NCBI GenBank assembly: GCA_019096065.1
Contig: JAGUCH010000005.1
Coordinates: 4,836,001 to 4,900,000, forward strand
Source: Paracyclopina nana
Taxonomy: Eukaryota > Arthropoda > Copepoda > Cyclopoida > Cyclopettidae
Direction of reading: 5' to 3'
DNA: 64,000 nucleotides
Every line of letters begins with the position of its first letter. The stretch's first letter is position 1. The notes below the pieces were generated by a model that was given only the letters and a program-made list of their open reading frames with translations, ran no database searches and was not told where the DNA came from. Below are positions 1 through 12,308 of this stretch, piece after piece. The position numbers and the translations under genes were made by a program.

Positions 1-1609
1 AGATCCCGAAAAAGTGTCACCAAAAATATATGGATGTTATAGTTGCGGTAATTCTAACTTTTCAAAACACTAAGGAAAAACAGGCAATGTTTGTTCAAGC
101 CAGAACCTTACTGTGAAGTAAAGTACATGCGTAAATCCAATCATGGTTAGTAAAGGGGATGGTGGAGCAGATGGCAACAACCATTCCCCAAGCATTCTGT
201 CGCCATCATCCTTTTACTTCTCCTCGCATATTGATCGCGATCGTGATGGCGCGCGCTGTGTAGTCATAGTACTGTACAAAACTAGGGTCATTGTCATGGC
301 ATCCATGATGACGCCGGCACGTGGCGTCCCACGTCCCTCCATCATCTGCATGATCTTGATGAGGAAACAAGTGGAGCATTTGCTCATATGATATACCGCC
401 TCAATTCATGCAAAACACATAAATTATGTCGCGTACTCTCCATACTTTTTCCTCTTTTTTTAACTTGTAAAAGATTGCCGTGTAAAAAGCAGAAATGATG
501 TTGCATCAACATTTTACGAGTGGTATTGCAAAAAGTGCATATACGATTTACAGAGTTTCATAGATTGAAAGTATAGTCTAGCTGAAAATTGGTAGTAAGC
601 TTTTTTTTTGACTCACTAGGTAGACTGAAGTGTAAACAATGTCAACTAATTTTATGTCAAGTCATGGTGCATGAATAGATCGAAGCATGCATTTAGATAA
701 AAAGATTGAAAGGTTTCGAGTTGAGAGAGCTGATTACTATTCAGATTGGTTCCGCGCAAAGATTCGGCCCTCTTTTGAGCGAAACCTCTCTCACGCAAAT
801 GAGCTCTCTTGCGTCTCGCGTTCTTCCCTTTTCCTTCGCTTGCACTCTTAGCTGCTAAGCCGAAACCTTGGGAAAAACGAGCAAGGTTGCTCTATACCAA
901 AATGGTTGTTAGGGGAAAGTGTCTTTTTCTCGATGGTGCTGACTGCTGCTGCTGCTGCTGCTGCTGCTGCAAAGAATGCATATATTACAAGAAGGCGACT
1001 GAAAGGCAAATCTCACTACACGAAAGCTACTTATTATGCGTTCGTCATTCCTAAGAGTCCAAGGCTAACGTTGAGTGTTGTTGTGATTTGATTGTCGTAT
1101 GCATGCGTATGGTCTATTTACCATACTAATATTACATACAAATAATAACTTTCCATAGCGGAAGTAGCCCCAGGACATTGGGCATATTTCCGTGATTGCC
1201 TTACATACCTTATGACAGGCCTTGTTCTGCCATCGTTATTGCCCTGAATGGGTCTAAAAAATAGCTTCCTTCCTTTTTGTAGTGTGAGTAATGTTCATGT
1301 ATTGTATTTTCCAAATGACAATGGTTTGGGGACAATTTTCATGCACTGCATAGCCATCATTTTTTAAAGTAGTCTGCGCCATAGAATAATTTGATAAACG
1401 CACTTTGATATATAATATTGTTAGAATCCATGAAGCATTTTTCTTATAGAGATGACAGAGATTGTTGCTCGTTATTCGTTTGGCAAAGGACTGACAGTTT
1501 TATAGTATTAGGTATGTAGTATGGTAGCGGGTACATAGGTAAAAGTCCCAATTGCGATGACAGCCAACACTTTCCCTATTATGACATATCATATGTATTT
1601 TTGGCACTC
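1..1609. other. Non-coding left flank
   Basis: I see no supported gene. The short open frames here have no recognisable domain, no splice partners and no coding-like composition. A CTG microsatellite lies at 943-969. This stretch includes the 3' flank of the DUSP12 homologue, where I could not find a convincing AATAAA on the minus strand. Confidence 0.6.
943..969. repeat. (CTG)9 trinucleotide microsatellite
   Basis: Nine perfect CTG units in non-coding DNA. Open frames reading it as poly-Cys or poly-Ala are artefacts of the repeat. Confidence 0.95.
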
Positions 1610-4599
1610 TCACACGACAACCGGTTCCCTTTGTGCTGACTGTAGAAATCGATTTTTCGTCCTAAATATGATCTCGGTGACGTCGAGGCTGAAGGCAGGA
1701 TTGACCTTGGCCTCGCACCCCCCGCAATCTCCGCCCAACACCCACGAATATTGGCCCACTCTGGCTTGGCAATTTGGGCAGTACAATTTGCCGGACAAGT
1801 TTTGGCGAATTTCCGGCTCCATCCAGCGGACGGGATTGATGAAAACGGAGGCTGAGCACAAATGGAGGCCAGCCTCGGAGGCAGCCTCCATTACGTCCTC
1901 AGCTGGCAAGGACCACTTGGAGGCCGTCCAAACCGGTGATTCGTCTTGGAGGTGAGGCATCAGATTGAAAGCTGTGGCCAGAGTCCGACGACATTTCCTG
2001 CACTTGTACACCGAAGGATATCTCTTGGTGTTCGACACTGCCGAGCCTGGAAGCGAGCCTGATCCGGGATCGGCGTCAATGACCGAGTCCAATATCTCCT
2101 TGCATAAACGCTTGGCTTTGCGCATCTTCTCTGAAGCACAGTGGAGCCTGCAATTGAAGGAGAATTAGCGTCAGGGGAGAAATGGCACCGAAATCATTTT
2201 TACAACTGGCAGCGCAGCCATAAAGTGGTTAGTGGCAATGAGGTAGGAAAAATGGTTTCTGACTTTTACTGGTTGAGATGACTTTTTCTTTATGCCATAA
2301 AAGAGTGTGTAGTAAAAGGTTGCGTAGGCATTAATCAAGACAAGCCTCGTTGGCTTTATGGCTTTCCACATGAAATATGAACATGTCAGAGCAGTAGAAT
2401 TATGAGTTCAAAAGTCCTCTCCAATACGGAATTATTTCAGCTGGCTTCATTTGCATGCCCCCATTAATTCAACCTCCTCCTGGCTTGTGCGTTATGCTAT
2501 CAAGGCCAAGGCTAGAGAAAGTTCTGATTTGTGAGGGTAATGTGGAATATTACTGGTATTTCCCTCAAAGTGCCATAGAACTAATTTGTACCGCGAAAAG
2601 TTGTGGGTGAAAAGTTGAAATTGCGCTGAATAATTCACCTAAACATTTTGAACTGAAGGTTTCCCGGATCGAGGGTGTAGTCCATGTTTTCGAACAGTTT
2701 GAGTTGAGCAAGGAACGACTCATGCGGTTGGATGATTTCTCGTCTCGAGCGAACTTTGGCCAAAGCTCTCTCTGCGGAATAGCCATGTTTTTGCATCAGA
2801 AAAGCCACGACCACGGTGGCCGAGCGCGAGCGGCCACGGTAACAGTGGACAAGGACAGCACCATCTTTAGATAGACCATCTTCGATAAAAGCATTGGTCG
2901 TAGGAAAATAACTCAATAAATCCTCTTCCGGCAAATCTGTGACCTGAAGCCAAAAAATACCAAATAAAATGAAGCCTGTTTCTCCCTGGCTAAAATTTTT
3001 TTTTTTTGCTTTTAAATAGTGACCTGTAAATGCAGCATCGCTATTCGGGGCATTAGCGAGGTGATTTTCCTCGGCAGCGGAATCGAGTCCACTGTGATAA
3101 GGTGACTAATGGCATTGGACTCGAGCAATATAACATCTGTGGCCGCTTCGAGGCTGCCAAGGAAAAGGCCGTGCTCGATGCGACTCATTTTTGGACTAGG
3201 CCTTCGCTTGGATGTGGCTGCGACCGCAGATCTGGTTGACACGACAGATATATCAATTCTGTCGAGAAAGTCGTTGCTCCTCGCTTTTCGCCGTCGCTCA
3301 TACGCATCAACTTCACCGTAGCCTCCGCTGAGGTTATTGCCTGTAGTAATACGAGACGTGAATAGCGTTGCATAATGCTTTCTATTTTTGCTGCTGCTCA
3401 CCGATCATGGACATGGACATCAAGTTGAAGGTCGTGGTCGTCATTGGCCGATTGAAGTTCTCTGCATTGTTGTATCTGCGACACGAGGCTGACCTCCGAC
3501 TCAGCCTCTGCACGGTGTTATCTGCACTCGAAGAGGCGTGAGGCTCGATAGTAATTGCATGATTCTGTGGATTGCTTTTGTGTTGCTTTCGCTGCTGTTG
3601 CCTTCGTCTCCTCCAGGAGCGAGACTCATCATTCTCCTCATTCATTGCAGTATCTGTTGTATCGTGACTCCATATTGTCTGCGAGGAAACAGGGGCTATT
3701 TTAGTACATACTCTCGCTATATAAAAGATGCAGCCAAGTAGTATCCGCTTTTTTGGAAGCCATGCTTGCTGCAATATTAGCAGATTTCCCATCAGACGGT
3801 GTAAGATACTATATTTGCTTTTTTCCTTAGCGCACCACATGGATATACTCGAGGAAAGTTGCTAATGCACTCTAAAGAAGTATATATTTGTGGCGCAAGT
3901 TTCCTCGTGAGTGTACTCGCAGATTGTCCCACAATTTTTAGAGCTATCAAAACAGATTAATTTGAGTCTCCAAAAAAGGTGGGGGAATCTGCTGTAAATT
4001 GCAGATTTTACCTTTCGATCGTGGTGAGATGAGCCATTGAGGCCGCTCTTTTCCTCATTATCCTCGTCAAGAAAAGTGTCAGGCACGCTGATTGTCTTCG
4101 ACCTCTGTAGCAGGACTCTAGAAGCGCTGCTTTTCTTTGGGGAGCCCTTTAAGGCGACCACGGGCGGCAATGTATCGCTCTCCGGCCTCATAATCGGTCC
4201 TGCCTGGAATTGATGAGGTTGCTCGAGCACAAAAGACCTCACATCCTCGTCCTCGGTTATTGTCTTTTGCAACCTCGGAGCGGCCAGCTCAACTTTCTCA
4301 TCGCCATTATTTGGTGTTGCGACGACTGGCTCTTCCCCGTTGCCAAACATATTTCGAGGCCGTTGGCCGTCGTCGCGCTGCTTCACCGAGGCCGAGTTCC
4401 GGTCCTCGGTGAGGTCAATGACAACCACGTTGTCCTCGTCGTATTCGGTCATCATTAGCTCGTCCGTGTCACTACTCAGGCTCGGAGGCCTTTTCAGCTT
4501 GAATAGGCTTTCGTCGTTGGATGCCTCGACCTCCACGATGGAGGCTGTCGTCGAGGTCATTCCCGAGCTCGGGTGAGGGGAGTACTCTGTGGACATCAT
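1610..4599 (-). CDS. DUSP12: DUSP12/Yvh1-type dual-specificity phosphatase with long N-terminal extension
   Basis: Five exons: 4599-4012, 3678-3402, 3340-3024, 2943-2639, 2147-1610, giving 674 aa with phases 0, 1, 0 and 2 matching at every join. Residues from about 340 (MSRIEHGLFLG) to the end match the whole of a typical DUSP12 of about 340 aa. The catalytic loop VHCYRGRSRS has nucleophile Cys428 and Arg434, satisfying CX5R. The C-terminal zinc-binding domain starts at CRKC (545-548) and continues through CSASVFINPVRWMEP and CPNC. Family members dephosphorylate Ser/Thr/Tyr, and yeast Yvh1 acts in 60S ribosome maturation through the zinc domain. Residues 1-339 are low-complexity, rich in acidic and Ser/Thr residues, and have no recognised domain. 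An in-frame stop lies just upstream of the chosen ATG. The loop has Arg where most family members have Ala before Gly. A shorter protein starting at Met340, or a separate upstream gene, is possible. Confidence 0.88.
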
Positions 4600-7500
4600 C
4601 TTGGACAGATATCCTAATGATTACGGCTCTTCATTTACTTGGCCACTCAATGGGCCCAGTGACATTGCGTCAAGGCCGACCTGCTTTCCCCTGCTGCTTC
4701 TGTTGATGGTGTGTGGCAGCAGCAGCCTGAAAAAACAGCAGCAGCAGCATAAAATTATGATTAAAAAGCCCTGCTACTACTTTGTGTGGCAAACAATGGC
4801 CACGTCCTTGTTGCATAAGAGCCTTTTAGTTCTTGTTCATTCAAACATTCAGAGCCAATAGGGCGAACGTAATTCAATATACTAGTATGTGAACCTAGAA
4901 GAAGTTGCATATACGTATAGGCAGGACTCGTTCCCCGAGCAAAATAGCTATTATGCAGCTTTTAGCGTTCTACTTCGGATACAACTTCCTTTAAGGTAGA
5001 GTAGACAATCCCCAATAAATTCTTAATGGATGCTACTTTCCACGCGAGCTTATAGCCACAGTCGTAAAAAGTAGTATCTGTAGAGTTGCTCATCAATTTC
5101 AATTCAGCATACTATGTGGAAGGAAATCAATTTTCAATCAAATGTCGCATTCTAGGTCTTCTATCAGAAATTACTAATGGGCAAAGTTGAAGTTGTAGGA
5201 AATGGGAAAACGTGGAGAGCGAACTACTTTTGTAGAAGTAGAATGATCAATACTTGTGCTTGCTCTACTTATATTATACATGCAAACAAAAGTCCTTGTC
5301 TTTTTTTCGCGAAAAAAGGAAAATTGCCTGATATCCGCAAATAGAAGAGAGACTCGAGTGGTGTGCGCAATGTAATTTTAAAACAGCTATATGGCACTAA
5401 TGCTGCGTTCATCTATAAAGGAAATTTTTTCCTTCCGTTAAATTGCGTTTTTCTTAAGCCTCCTATTTTAGTACTGATTATTATTACTCACTTTTGATAG
5501 CTTTAAGTAAACCACTTTTCCCAAATCTTTTGGTCACATGAGTTTGAAGTATTTTGATTAGTCAGAAGTACGAAAACTTAGGCATTTCATTTAAGGCTGT
5601 CGTAAGATTTTAAGGAAACGAGGCATAGATGAACACCCCATAAGTTTCTTCGGCTGTAGCTCCAAATTAATAATTCATTTTATGGGTTCTTGCCATCATC
5701 AAAGCGTGTTAACACAATTAAGCCTTTGTGAAAGTCTTTGTGGATGTCTCGCACTCTGTTCGTAGTTATACCACCATGATGAAGGCTGCGATATTCGAAA
5801 GGCTATAAGATGACGGAAGTCCATCAATCTTGGGATCAAAAGCCGATGCTGAGCGACAAAGAAAGTCCATTTGAGTGAGCCGGCGTGCGCTCGCGTCTCT
5901 TGGGAACTCCAACTTGCATGCAAAAATTTGCTTTTAAACTATTCCAGACTTTCGTATACCACATTTCTTTTTTCTTTCAGATGTGCAACTCATTTGGCAA
6001 CTTTTTTGATTAAATGCCTTTCTACTAGTAGCAAATAGAGAAGCTGAGGTAATTATACTTCATTCTTCTTTGCCTCAAGTTAAGGGCGTTCTCATATTGG
6101 ACTTTAGCTTACCAAAACCTGATTTTGGTTAACCAAAAACCAGTTTTCGGTAGGTAGCCACTACATAGAGCTTTACTAAAACCAGTTTTTGGTTAACCAA
6201 AATCAGGTTTTGGTAAGCTAAAGTCCAATATGAGAACGCCCTTTAGTAGCTGCAGACTTTATACGAATGCTACAAAAAATGTTCTATCCTTGCTGAAAAA
6301 AATCGGTCTTTTCAAGCACGTGGGGAGTGCATGCAAGCCACTTTCCAAGTAGTAAAATTATTTGGACACGCGCAAGCCGCGCCCGCAATATTTATAATTA
6401 AGCAAAAGGGCCTAGCATTAATAAAGTATCATAATAATTATTCATAAGAATTGGCATACTCCTGGGTTGCACAATGAAATATATTGTGTCGATGTAAATG
6501 AGGTTTGTGATCAATCACTTCAGAATGTATCGGTAATATCATTATAAGGGATTGCTGCGTACTGCCTACTAGATAGGATATATATTCATAGAGATGAGAT
6601 TTTTACATGTAGGAACGAGATGATCAAAGGCCTTCACTGCTGCACTGAAGGGCGCTCTTTTTTCACCGCCATCATAAATAATGAACAGTCATATACTTCT
6701 GTCTGGATCCACTCGTACAATACATTTTCATTGATTTTGTACTGCTGAAGCAAGATACATACGACGTATGCGAGTATGGACAAACAGATATATTCATTAT
6801 TGGATTCTAGTGAAAGCACAATTGGTCATTTACCTGGCCTTTATTTAGACACAACACACTCCTTTCCGCAAAAAATGCCAGTTGAAAAGTGAGCTCTCCT
6901 TTTTGTGATATTTTGCATATTTTATCGAGGCAGTATGCAGGTTTTTCCAGCATATAAAGCAGATTTACGCAATTGATCCCCAGGCTCAAGCTGCGTAGTG
7001 AAATTACCCTTGAGTGGAGAACAAATGAAACAATCTTGTTTGCAATGTAATTTCGTTCTTGCTGCTTTTGATATTAAATACCGCGCCTAGTTCTCCCTTA
7101 CTCTAGTTTAATCCAACTTGCCGAAAGGGTTGAACGTTTTTTCTTACAACTCTGCCACACAGTAAATGTTAGAACGAAAGGATTTTTCAAGATAATGGCT
7201 CGTTTCTTTCCCGCACTTTTTTCTTTGGTGGCATGCAATGAACAATTTATGCGAAAAACACAAGACGTCTAGATTGTAAAATCTCATATAAAACTAAAGG
7301 AATGGCTGTTGATGAGAACTATGCAAAGAGAATTCTTGATAAATTCACACTGCAACAGTGTTGAAAGCTTTTTGCCACCAAAATGAATGGAAGCCACTGA
7401 AAGAAATTTAAAGCTGCAGTGATTTATCCTCACCTGCAAAACATGATCCTTATCAAGTTGGCTTACTACACTCGCGTCCTTGCGAGGCCTAGAACCAAAT

Positions 7501-9563
7501 TGTGTGTGCACCACAACTAAGAGTGACTGAGCGACTGAATGAGAACCAGTAGTGTGCGCTGGGAGACGACTCAGAAGAAGAAGACGAAGAGAAAGCTGCT
7601 GCTATTGCATAGTACAGCTTTCTACTTTGGTGGGCAGCCTTTCGCTTTTGGTTCCTTGGGATCGCCCGGCCGGCGGCCAACAACTGCTATATAGTACTAT
7701 ATGTAGACTACATATTTCTTGGGTGCAAAGAAGACTCTAGTATGCGTATACGCTTGCTGCTTCCTTTGATTGCGTCTTTAATCCATGTACCTACCATACC
7801 AGAATTTTTATTCTATGCTAGGAAGAAATCTAAGCAAACCTGTAGGCTTACAAATATTATGTGAAGCTATGCATAGCTCAGAGAGAGAGAGACCTTTTTC
7901 CGCATTAATGCAATAGTTTGCTCTAGGCAGTAATGTGGTAAAAGCATCTCTACATCTTAGGGAACATCAGTCCCAAGGGAGTTTTCTCAAAGCAAATGAG
8001 AATGCCGCGACACTTGGTGCTATTTTTTCCCTGTGGTCTGTGTATGCAATTGTATACACTTATTACCTCGATTGCTCTCACGCAATTAAGCAGTCAGGAA
8101 ACTGCTGCAATCTCGGTCTGCTCAATCTTGACTCAATCAGCTCGCCGCCTCGGGTCGTACTTATTGGGCGTAAAGGGCTTATTTACTCTTACTTGAGAAC
8201 GAATATATGCATACTGAGATTTCGAGCTAAGCAATATTTATGGATTGAAAAAGTGGAAGTCTCACGCATGAAAGCTTCGGGTATGAGATTATTACAAATG
8301 TAGGGCTTTTTTATGAATCTCGTTTCTTTGATTCGGGTTTTTGTAAATTCGCGTTTAGGCTGTACATTCTGGAAAAGCTGTTCGATTTTTTTCTTCTTTA
8401 TCGTGGTGCATTTTGCGCAGATCTCATTCCAAACTGAGTGTAAGCAATAAATTTTTCACGAGAATTCCTCTCGATTTTATTGACTTTTTACACCGGAAGC
8501 CGCAGGCGTTATTTCCACATCCTCCACGTGAGTAGCTACCAGCAATTCCCTTTGGAAGCTCGCGAGAATTTACCTCCATTTTGTGCTAGAAGTACATATA
8601 GCTGTGAAATGTGGTCCATTTTGAGGCTGCTGGCCTTCACCCAACCGGAAATCAGCAAATAAAAGATCAAGGAGCCCATTTGGTCTTTCTGGCTTATTGC
8701 AGACACACACCAGCTACTTTGGTAAATTTGTGCACTTCCGCTTGCACTCCAAAGTCATTATATCCACGCGATTGGGATTGTTTCGAGTCTTTCGACGACA
8801 ATTTTGCACTTGGCAAGGGGAACTTTGCAAGCAATTTATGCGCGAGGGGATGGCACATTCAGAATTCAAAGAATTCTTCCCAATTGCAGTAGTACGCCTA
8901 CTTTAAATAAAAAAGGACAAAGAGGGCCGCTGGCCATGTTTTTATACCACAATAAACTTCCTCAAAGAGCCTCCTAATTCTCAATTATTCAGGAAGTTTT
9001 CACCTTGAATAACACAAACTTTTCTTTGACAAGTCAACTTTTTTTGGTAAAGTCTATTTGCATTATATTCCAGCTTGAAATGGAAACTGGATTTTCTGTA
9101 CTTTTCTGACATGATAGATCCCTCCTTTTGAGCTTGTCTTCTTGCTGAGCTTTTCTTTATTCAAATCACTCTCACAACAAGTGATTACTGTATATGTTGT
9201 ATTATCGTCTCCGAAAATCGCTTACACAGCATTAGCTTTGTTTGCTTTGTTGCCAACTGCTTTTCGCAATCGAATTACAGCGTTAATTTTCTGGCTGCGC
9301 TGTCAATGAATATGATACTTTGATTGCTTTAAGATATGACACTAACAAAAGCAATGTTGCCACAAATGACAGCTCTTCAAAACACTTTCGATTTCAATTA
9401 GAGCGCATTATGTATCTAAGCTTGCGCTGTACACGCAATATACTATACAGACTTTAATCACTTATATGTCCTCTATCCTGTGTTTGTTTGATAAAAGTTG
9501 TTTTTCTGCTTTTCGTATATATGTGCTGATATTTTCTATCATAGCATCATGCACTTGCGATGA
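4600..9563. other. Intergenic region between DUSP12 and the APD-like gene
   Basis: This is divergent intergenic space: DUSP12 is read leftward and the APD-like gene rightward. It has no recognised gene. It contains a palindromic MITE at 6083-6242. The open frames in 7.5-8.9 kb lack domains and splice support. Confidence 0.6.
6083..6242. mobile_element. Harbinger-like palindromic MITE
   Basis: This is a 160-bp, nearly complete palindrome. The left end begins AGGGCGTTCTCATATTGG and the right end is its exact complement. The arms pair over roughly 70 bp around a short spacer at about 6155-6170. It is flanked by the 3-bp direct repeat TTA at 6080-6082 and 6243-6245. A TTA/TWA target duplication with GGG-type ends is typical of the PIF/Harbinger superfamily. 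There is no coding capacity, so it is non-autonomous. The superfamily assignment is inferred from the duplication and ends alone. Confidence 0.8.
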
Positions 9564-9564
9564 A

Positions 9565-9583
9565 TTATGTCAGTTGAATCTGA
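9565..9583 (+). promoter_or_regulatory. Putative core-promoter motif upstream of the APD-like gene
   Basis: TTATGTCAGTTGAATCTGA, which contains TCAGTT, a match to the arthropod initiator TCAKTY. It lies about 86 bp before the ATG at 9669. Almost the same 19-mer (one change) precedes RpL35A at 16445-16463. A role in transcription start is inferred. Confidence 0.4.
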
Positions 9584-9668
9584 GCTTTAGCCAAGTGTGA
9601 TCATCCTTGTTTTCTGGAAAGAAAGCACTTTTGTCTGAGAAAAGCTACTCACACGAACGCGTACGAGG

Positions 9669-11529
9669 ATGGACCGAGCAGTAAAGTTCAGAGACCTTGA
9701 GAGCATGAAGTGGACTTCAAATTCATCGCCTACAAAAGGCCCAAAAAGGCTGTGTAAATTCTGCTTGCTAGGAATCATTCTACCCATCGTGCTCCTCTGC
9801 GTTCCTCTGTATATGCGGTTTCAAGCACTTCGGCCCTATATTTTCACCCTATCACCATCCGACATGCGGCTACTAAATCACGTAAGAATTCTATATATAA
9901 ATTTGCGATTTCACATACTCCTTAATTTGGCTTATTGAATTTCTGCTCTTCTACAAAGGCGTCAAAACAAGTTCAAGTCCATCAGCTAGCAGCAGAAGTT
10001 CTTTGATGTCAAAGTGTAGTAAAAAGCTGCTATTTTTGACCTGTACTTCTCACAGGAGGGTCGCGTGTCGACAGTTTGGTGCGAGGGCCAGGTTCTGTCG
10101 ATGAATGGGAGTTTCAATGCATATTTGCTGCAAGAAAGACCCAAACTCAGGAGGTGGAGACAACATGTCACAATGAACAGGAACATGATGCTGCAAGATG
10201 ACATCAAAGAATATTGGGGATTTTATCTTCTGCGAGGATCCACTGTCAGGCTTTCTGTGTGCTCCAGACATGAAGGGGCCAGCTTCATTGTAGTCAAAGG
10301 GCTCAAAGATGCCAGAAGATGCTCTTATTTGGGTGAATTAGACTCGCAGGAGGAATCGGACGAGATCTCCGAAGAGTTTGAGTTTAACCACCGAATCACT
10401 CCGGATGACAAGGATATGGAGTTGGACAATGATACACTGCACACATTTGATACTGTTCTGGCTAATGCCACGACGGCAGGATCACCCAATGATCGAGACG
10501 TCAAGATGTTTTCCACGTTTTTGGACAACTTCAAAAGGATGAATCAAACTTCCAAGCACTATCTTCTATGGAAAATGCTGAAATCTATCGGGGAGGATCC
10601 CAAATCAGAGGAAGTCTTTTCAGATGTTGAAAAGATGAACAAATTCGTCGCATTTCAGGTAAAATCAATTTGGCTTTCTTTTGGCAAAACCGGTGCATAC
10701 ACTGTCATTTTAGCTCATATGATGTATTTGGACCTCTATAAAAAGTAATTACTGTTGTATTTGCTCATAGGTACAGCAAAATAAAGAAGATTATGGCAAT
10801 AACGCAACGACCACAACAACTGAACGCTACCCGAGGCAAATTGATGGAGGGGAAGTGCAAAATGAGGAGGAGGATCAAGGAGGTGAATTTGATGATGACA
10901 TTGTCTATGATCTTTTGCACGTGGGCAAATTTGACCAGCACAATACCAACAAAAGGAAAGACAAATCCAGGGAAGAAACCAAGTCGTCGTGGTCTTCATC
11001 TGAGGAGGCTTTGGCAGCCTGCGAAGGCTTGATATTCAATGTGCCATTAAATGGAGGCACAAAATGCACTCAAGATGCAACACCCGACGTCTTAGAGCAA
11101 GTGAGAACTTCCGTGGAGTTGGAAGTGACTGACACCGCCTTCTACTACTTCATTTTTGCCAACGAAAATGAGATGACAGACAACTTTTTGTCAGCCAGAT
11201 TTGAGTTGCACAAAACCGTCTTTGATGTGAGCAACACCTCGATGAATTGCACTGGGCTATCAAAATGCGAGCTTCCGCTCACCTTTTGGTCAGAAGATCA
11301 TGTTGTCATTGAAGTGCCTGAATTTCAGCCTCCATCCTCGTTCCCTAATGGAACTGAAATTGACAGTAACGACTTGTGCAGTGAGGAATCTCTTCTCAAA
11401 GGTTTTTCATCTCTCGATGAATGCCACCAAATTCTGCTTGCAGAGAGTGTTTGCATGCCACGGAAGCCAGTATACATGATTTTCCTACTCCTTGTTCCTG
11501 TTATGATTCTTTTCTGTGCTCACGTCTAA
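9669..11529 (+). CDS. APD1-4-middle-domain-like membrane protein
   Basis: Three exons: 9669-9881, 10056-10658 and 10771-11529, giving 524 aa with phase 0 at both joins. An N-terminal hydrophobic segment (about residues 30-48, LLGIILPIVLLCVPLY) follows a basic cytoplasmic stretch. A second hydrophobic segment (IFLLLVPVMILF) ends at the C-terminus, so the roughly 450-residue middle is probably luminal or extracellular with both ends membrane-anchored. Segments such as SPSDMRLLNH, STVWCEGQ, DIKEYWGFYLLRGS and FYYFIFANENE resemble the arthropod family that databases label with the plant E3 ligase APD1-4 middle domain. No RING finger is visible, so ligase activity is not supported. Its function is unknown to me. 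A central acidic, low-complexity region (about residues 135-350) interrupts the conserved parts. Confidence 0.8.
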
Positions 11530-11626
11530 TGGAGAAAAAGCCTGCATCATTTCGCAATCAGTCTTTTTTTATATAAGGAGAACGTCATTGCTGTGCTGTG
11601 ATAGTATTTTTGTGAAACAAAGAAGA

Positions 11627-11632
11627 AATAAA
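11627..11632 (+). terminator. Poly(A) signal of the APD-like gene
   Basis: AATAAA about 100 nt after the stop codon at 11527-11529. This fits a short 3' UTR. Confidence 0.6.
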
Positions 11633-12197
11633 TAGAGATCTAGTTTCAAAGCTCTCATCTCTGGCTAAATGGGATATAAACTGGAATTTTCTTTCGTCTA
11701 AGCAAACTTCGCCTTGATTATTTTGCCCAAGGCGCAAAATCTCCAATACATTATTTCGCTAGCCTAGCAAATGTTGAATATTAGAGAACGCATTTCAGCC
11801 TGAAGAAGATTTGTCTTCCAGCAATTCTATAACATGAATCTTGTCAAACTTTTGTCAGGGAAAGATTGGAAATGCCACAAAATTATGGATCCCTCCTGGA
11901 AAAGTTTCTTCACATGAAAGTAATGGCATCGTGGTTGAATATTTATGGCTGATCATTTTCCATCTGCAAGAGTTGCGCAATGTGTGAAAGCACTCAGTAT
12001 AGATAGCATTGCTTTCCAAGAACATTTAAAAGGCTCCACATATGGATATTGAATTTGTTTGCTTGCAAAGTTGAAGCATTTGAGATTATTGGGAAACTTT
12101 CGAGTTTTTGCAATTTCCGTCACGTTGCTCAGATCAACTGTCAGGATGCTTTACTAAGATTGAGGCAAAATCCACTCAAAATTAAGTGATAGCTAAT
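11633..12197. other. Convergent intergenic spacer
   Basis: Between the 3' ends of the APD-like gene (plus) and KIF4 (minus). I see nothing in it except AT-rich sequence. Confidence 0.6.
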
Positions 12198-12203
12198 TTT
12201 ATT
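12198..12203 (-). terminator. Poly(A) signal of KIF4
   Basis: AATAAA on the minus strand (TTTATT on plus), about 106 nt after the KIF4 stop codon. Confidence 0.5.
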
Positions 12204-12308
12204 GTATTATCTAAGTTTCTGTGTGGGTTGGGGAAAGGTCAGAAGTAATAGAGCATAAAATAAATGTGTAATTACAAATTGTCACTTTGAAATACTCCTG
12301 AAAGTCGA

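Noticed and set aside
943-969. CTG repeat read as a coding poly-amino-acid tract
   Set aside because: The two overlapping frames that include it have no other coding features.
1557-2168. Plus-strand open frames over the DUSP12 zinc domain
   Set aside because: They are antisense shadows; the minus strand has the clear zinc-binding domain and splice sites.
7935-8303. 122-codon plus-strand open frame
   Set aside because: No domain, no homologous look, no splice partners; its length is within chance for AT-rich DNA of this size.
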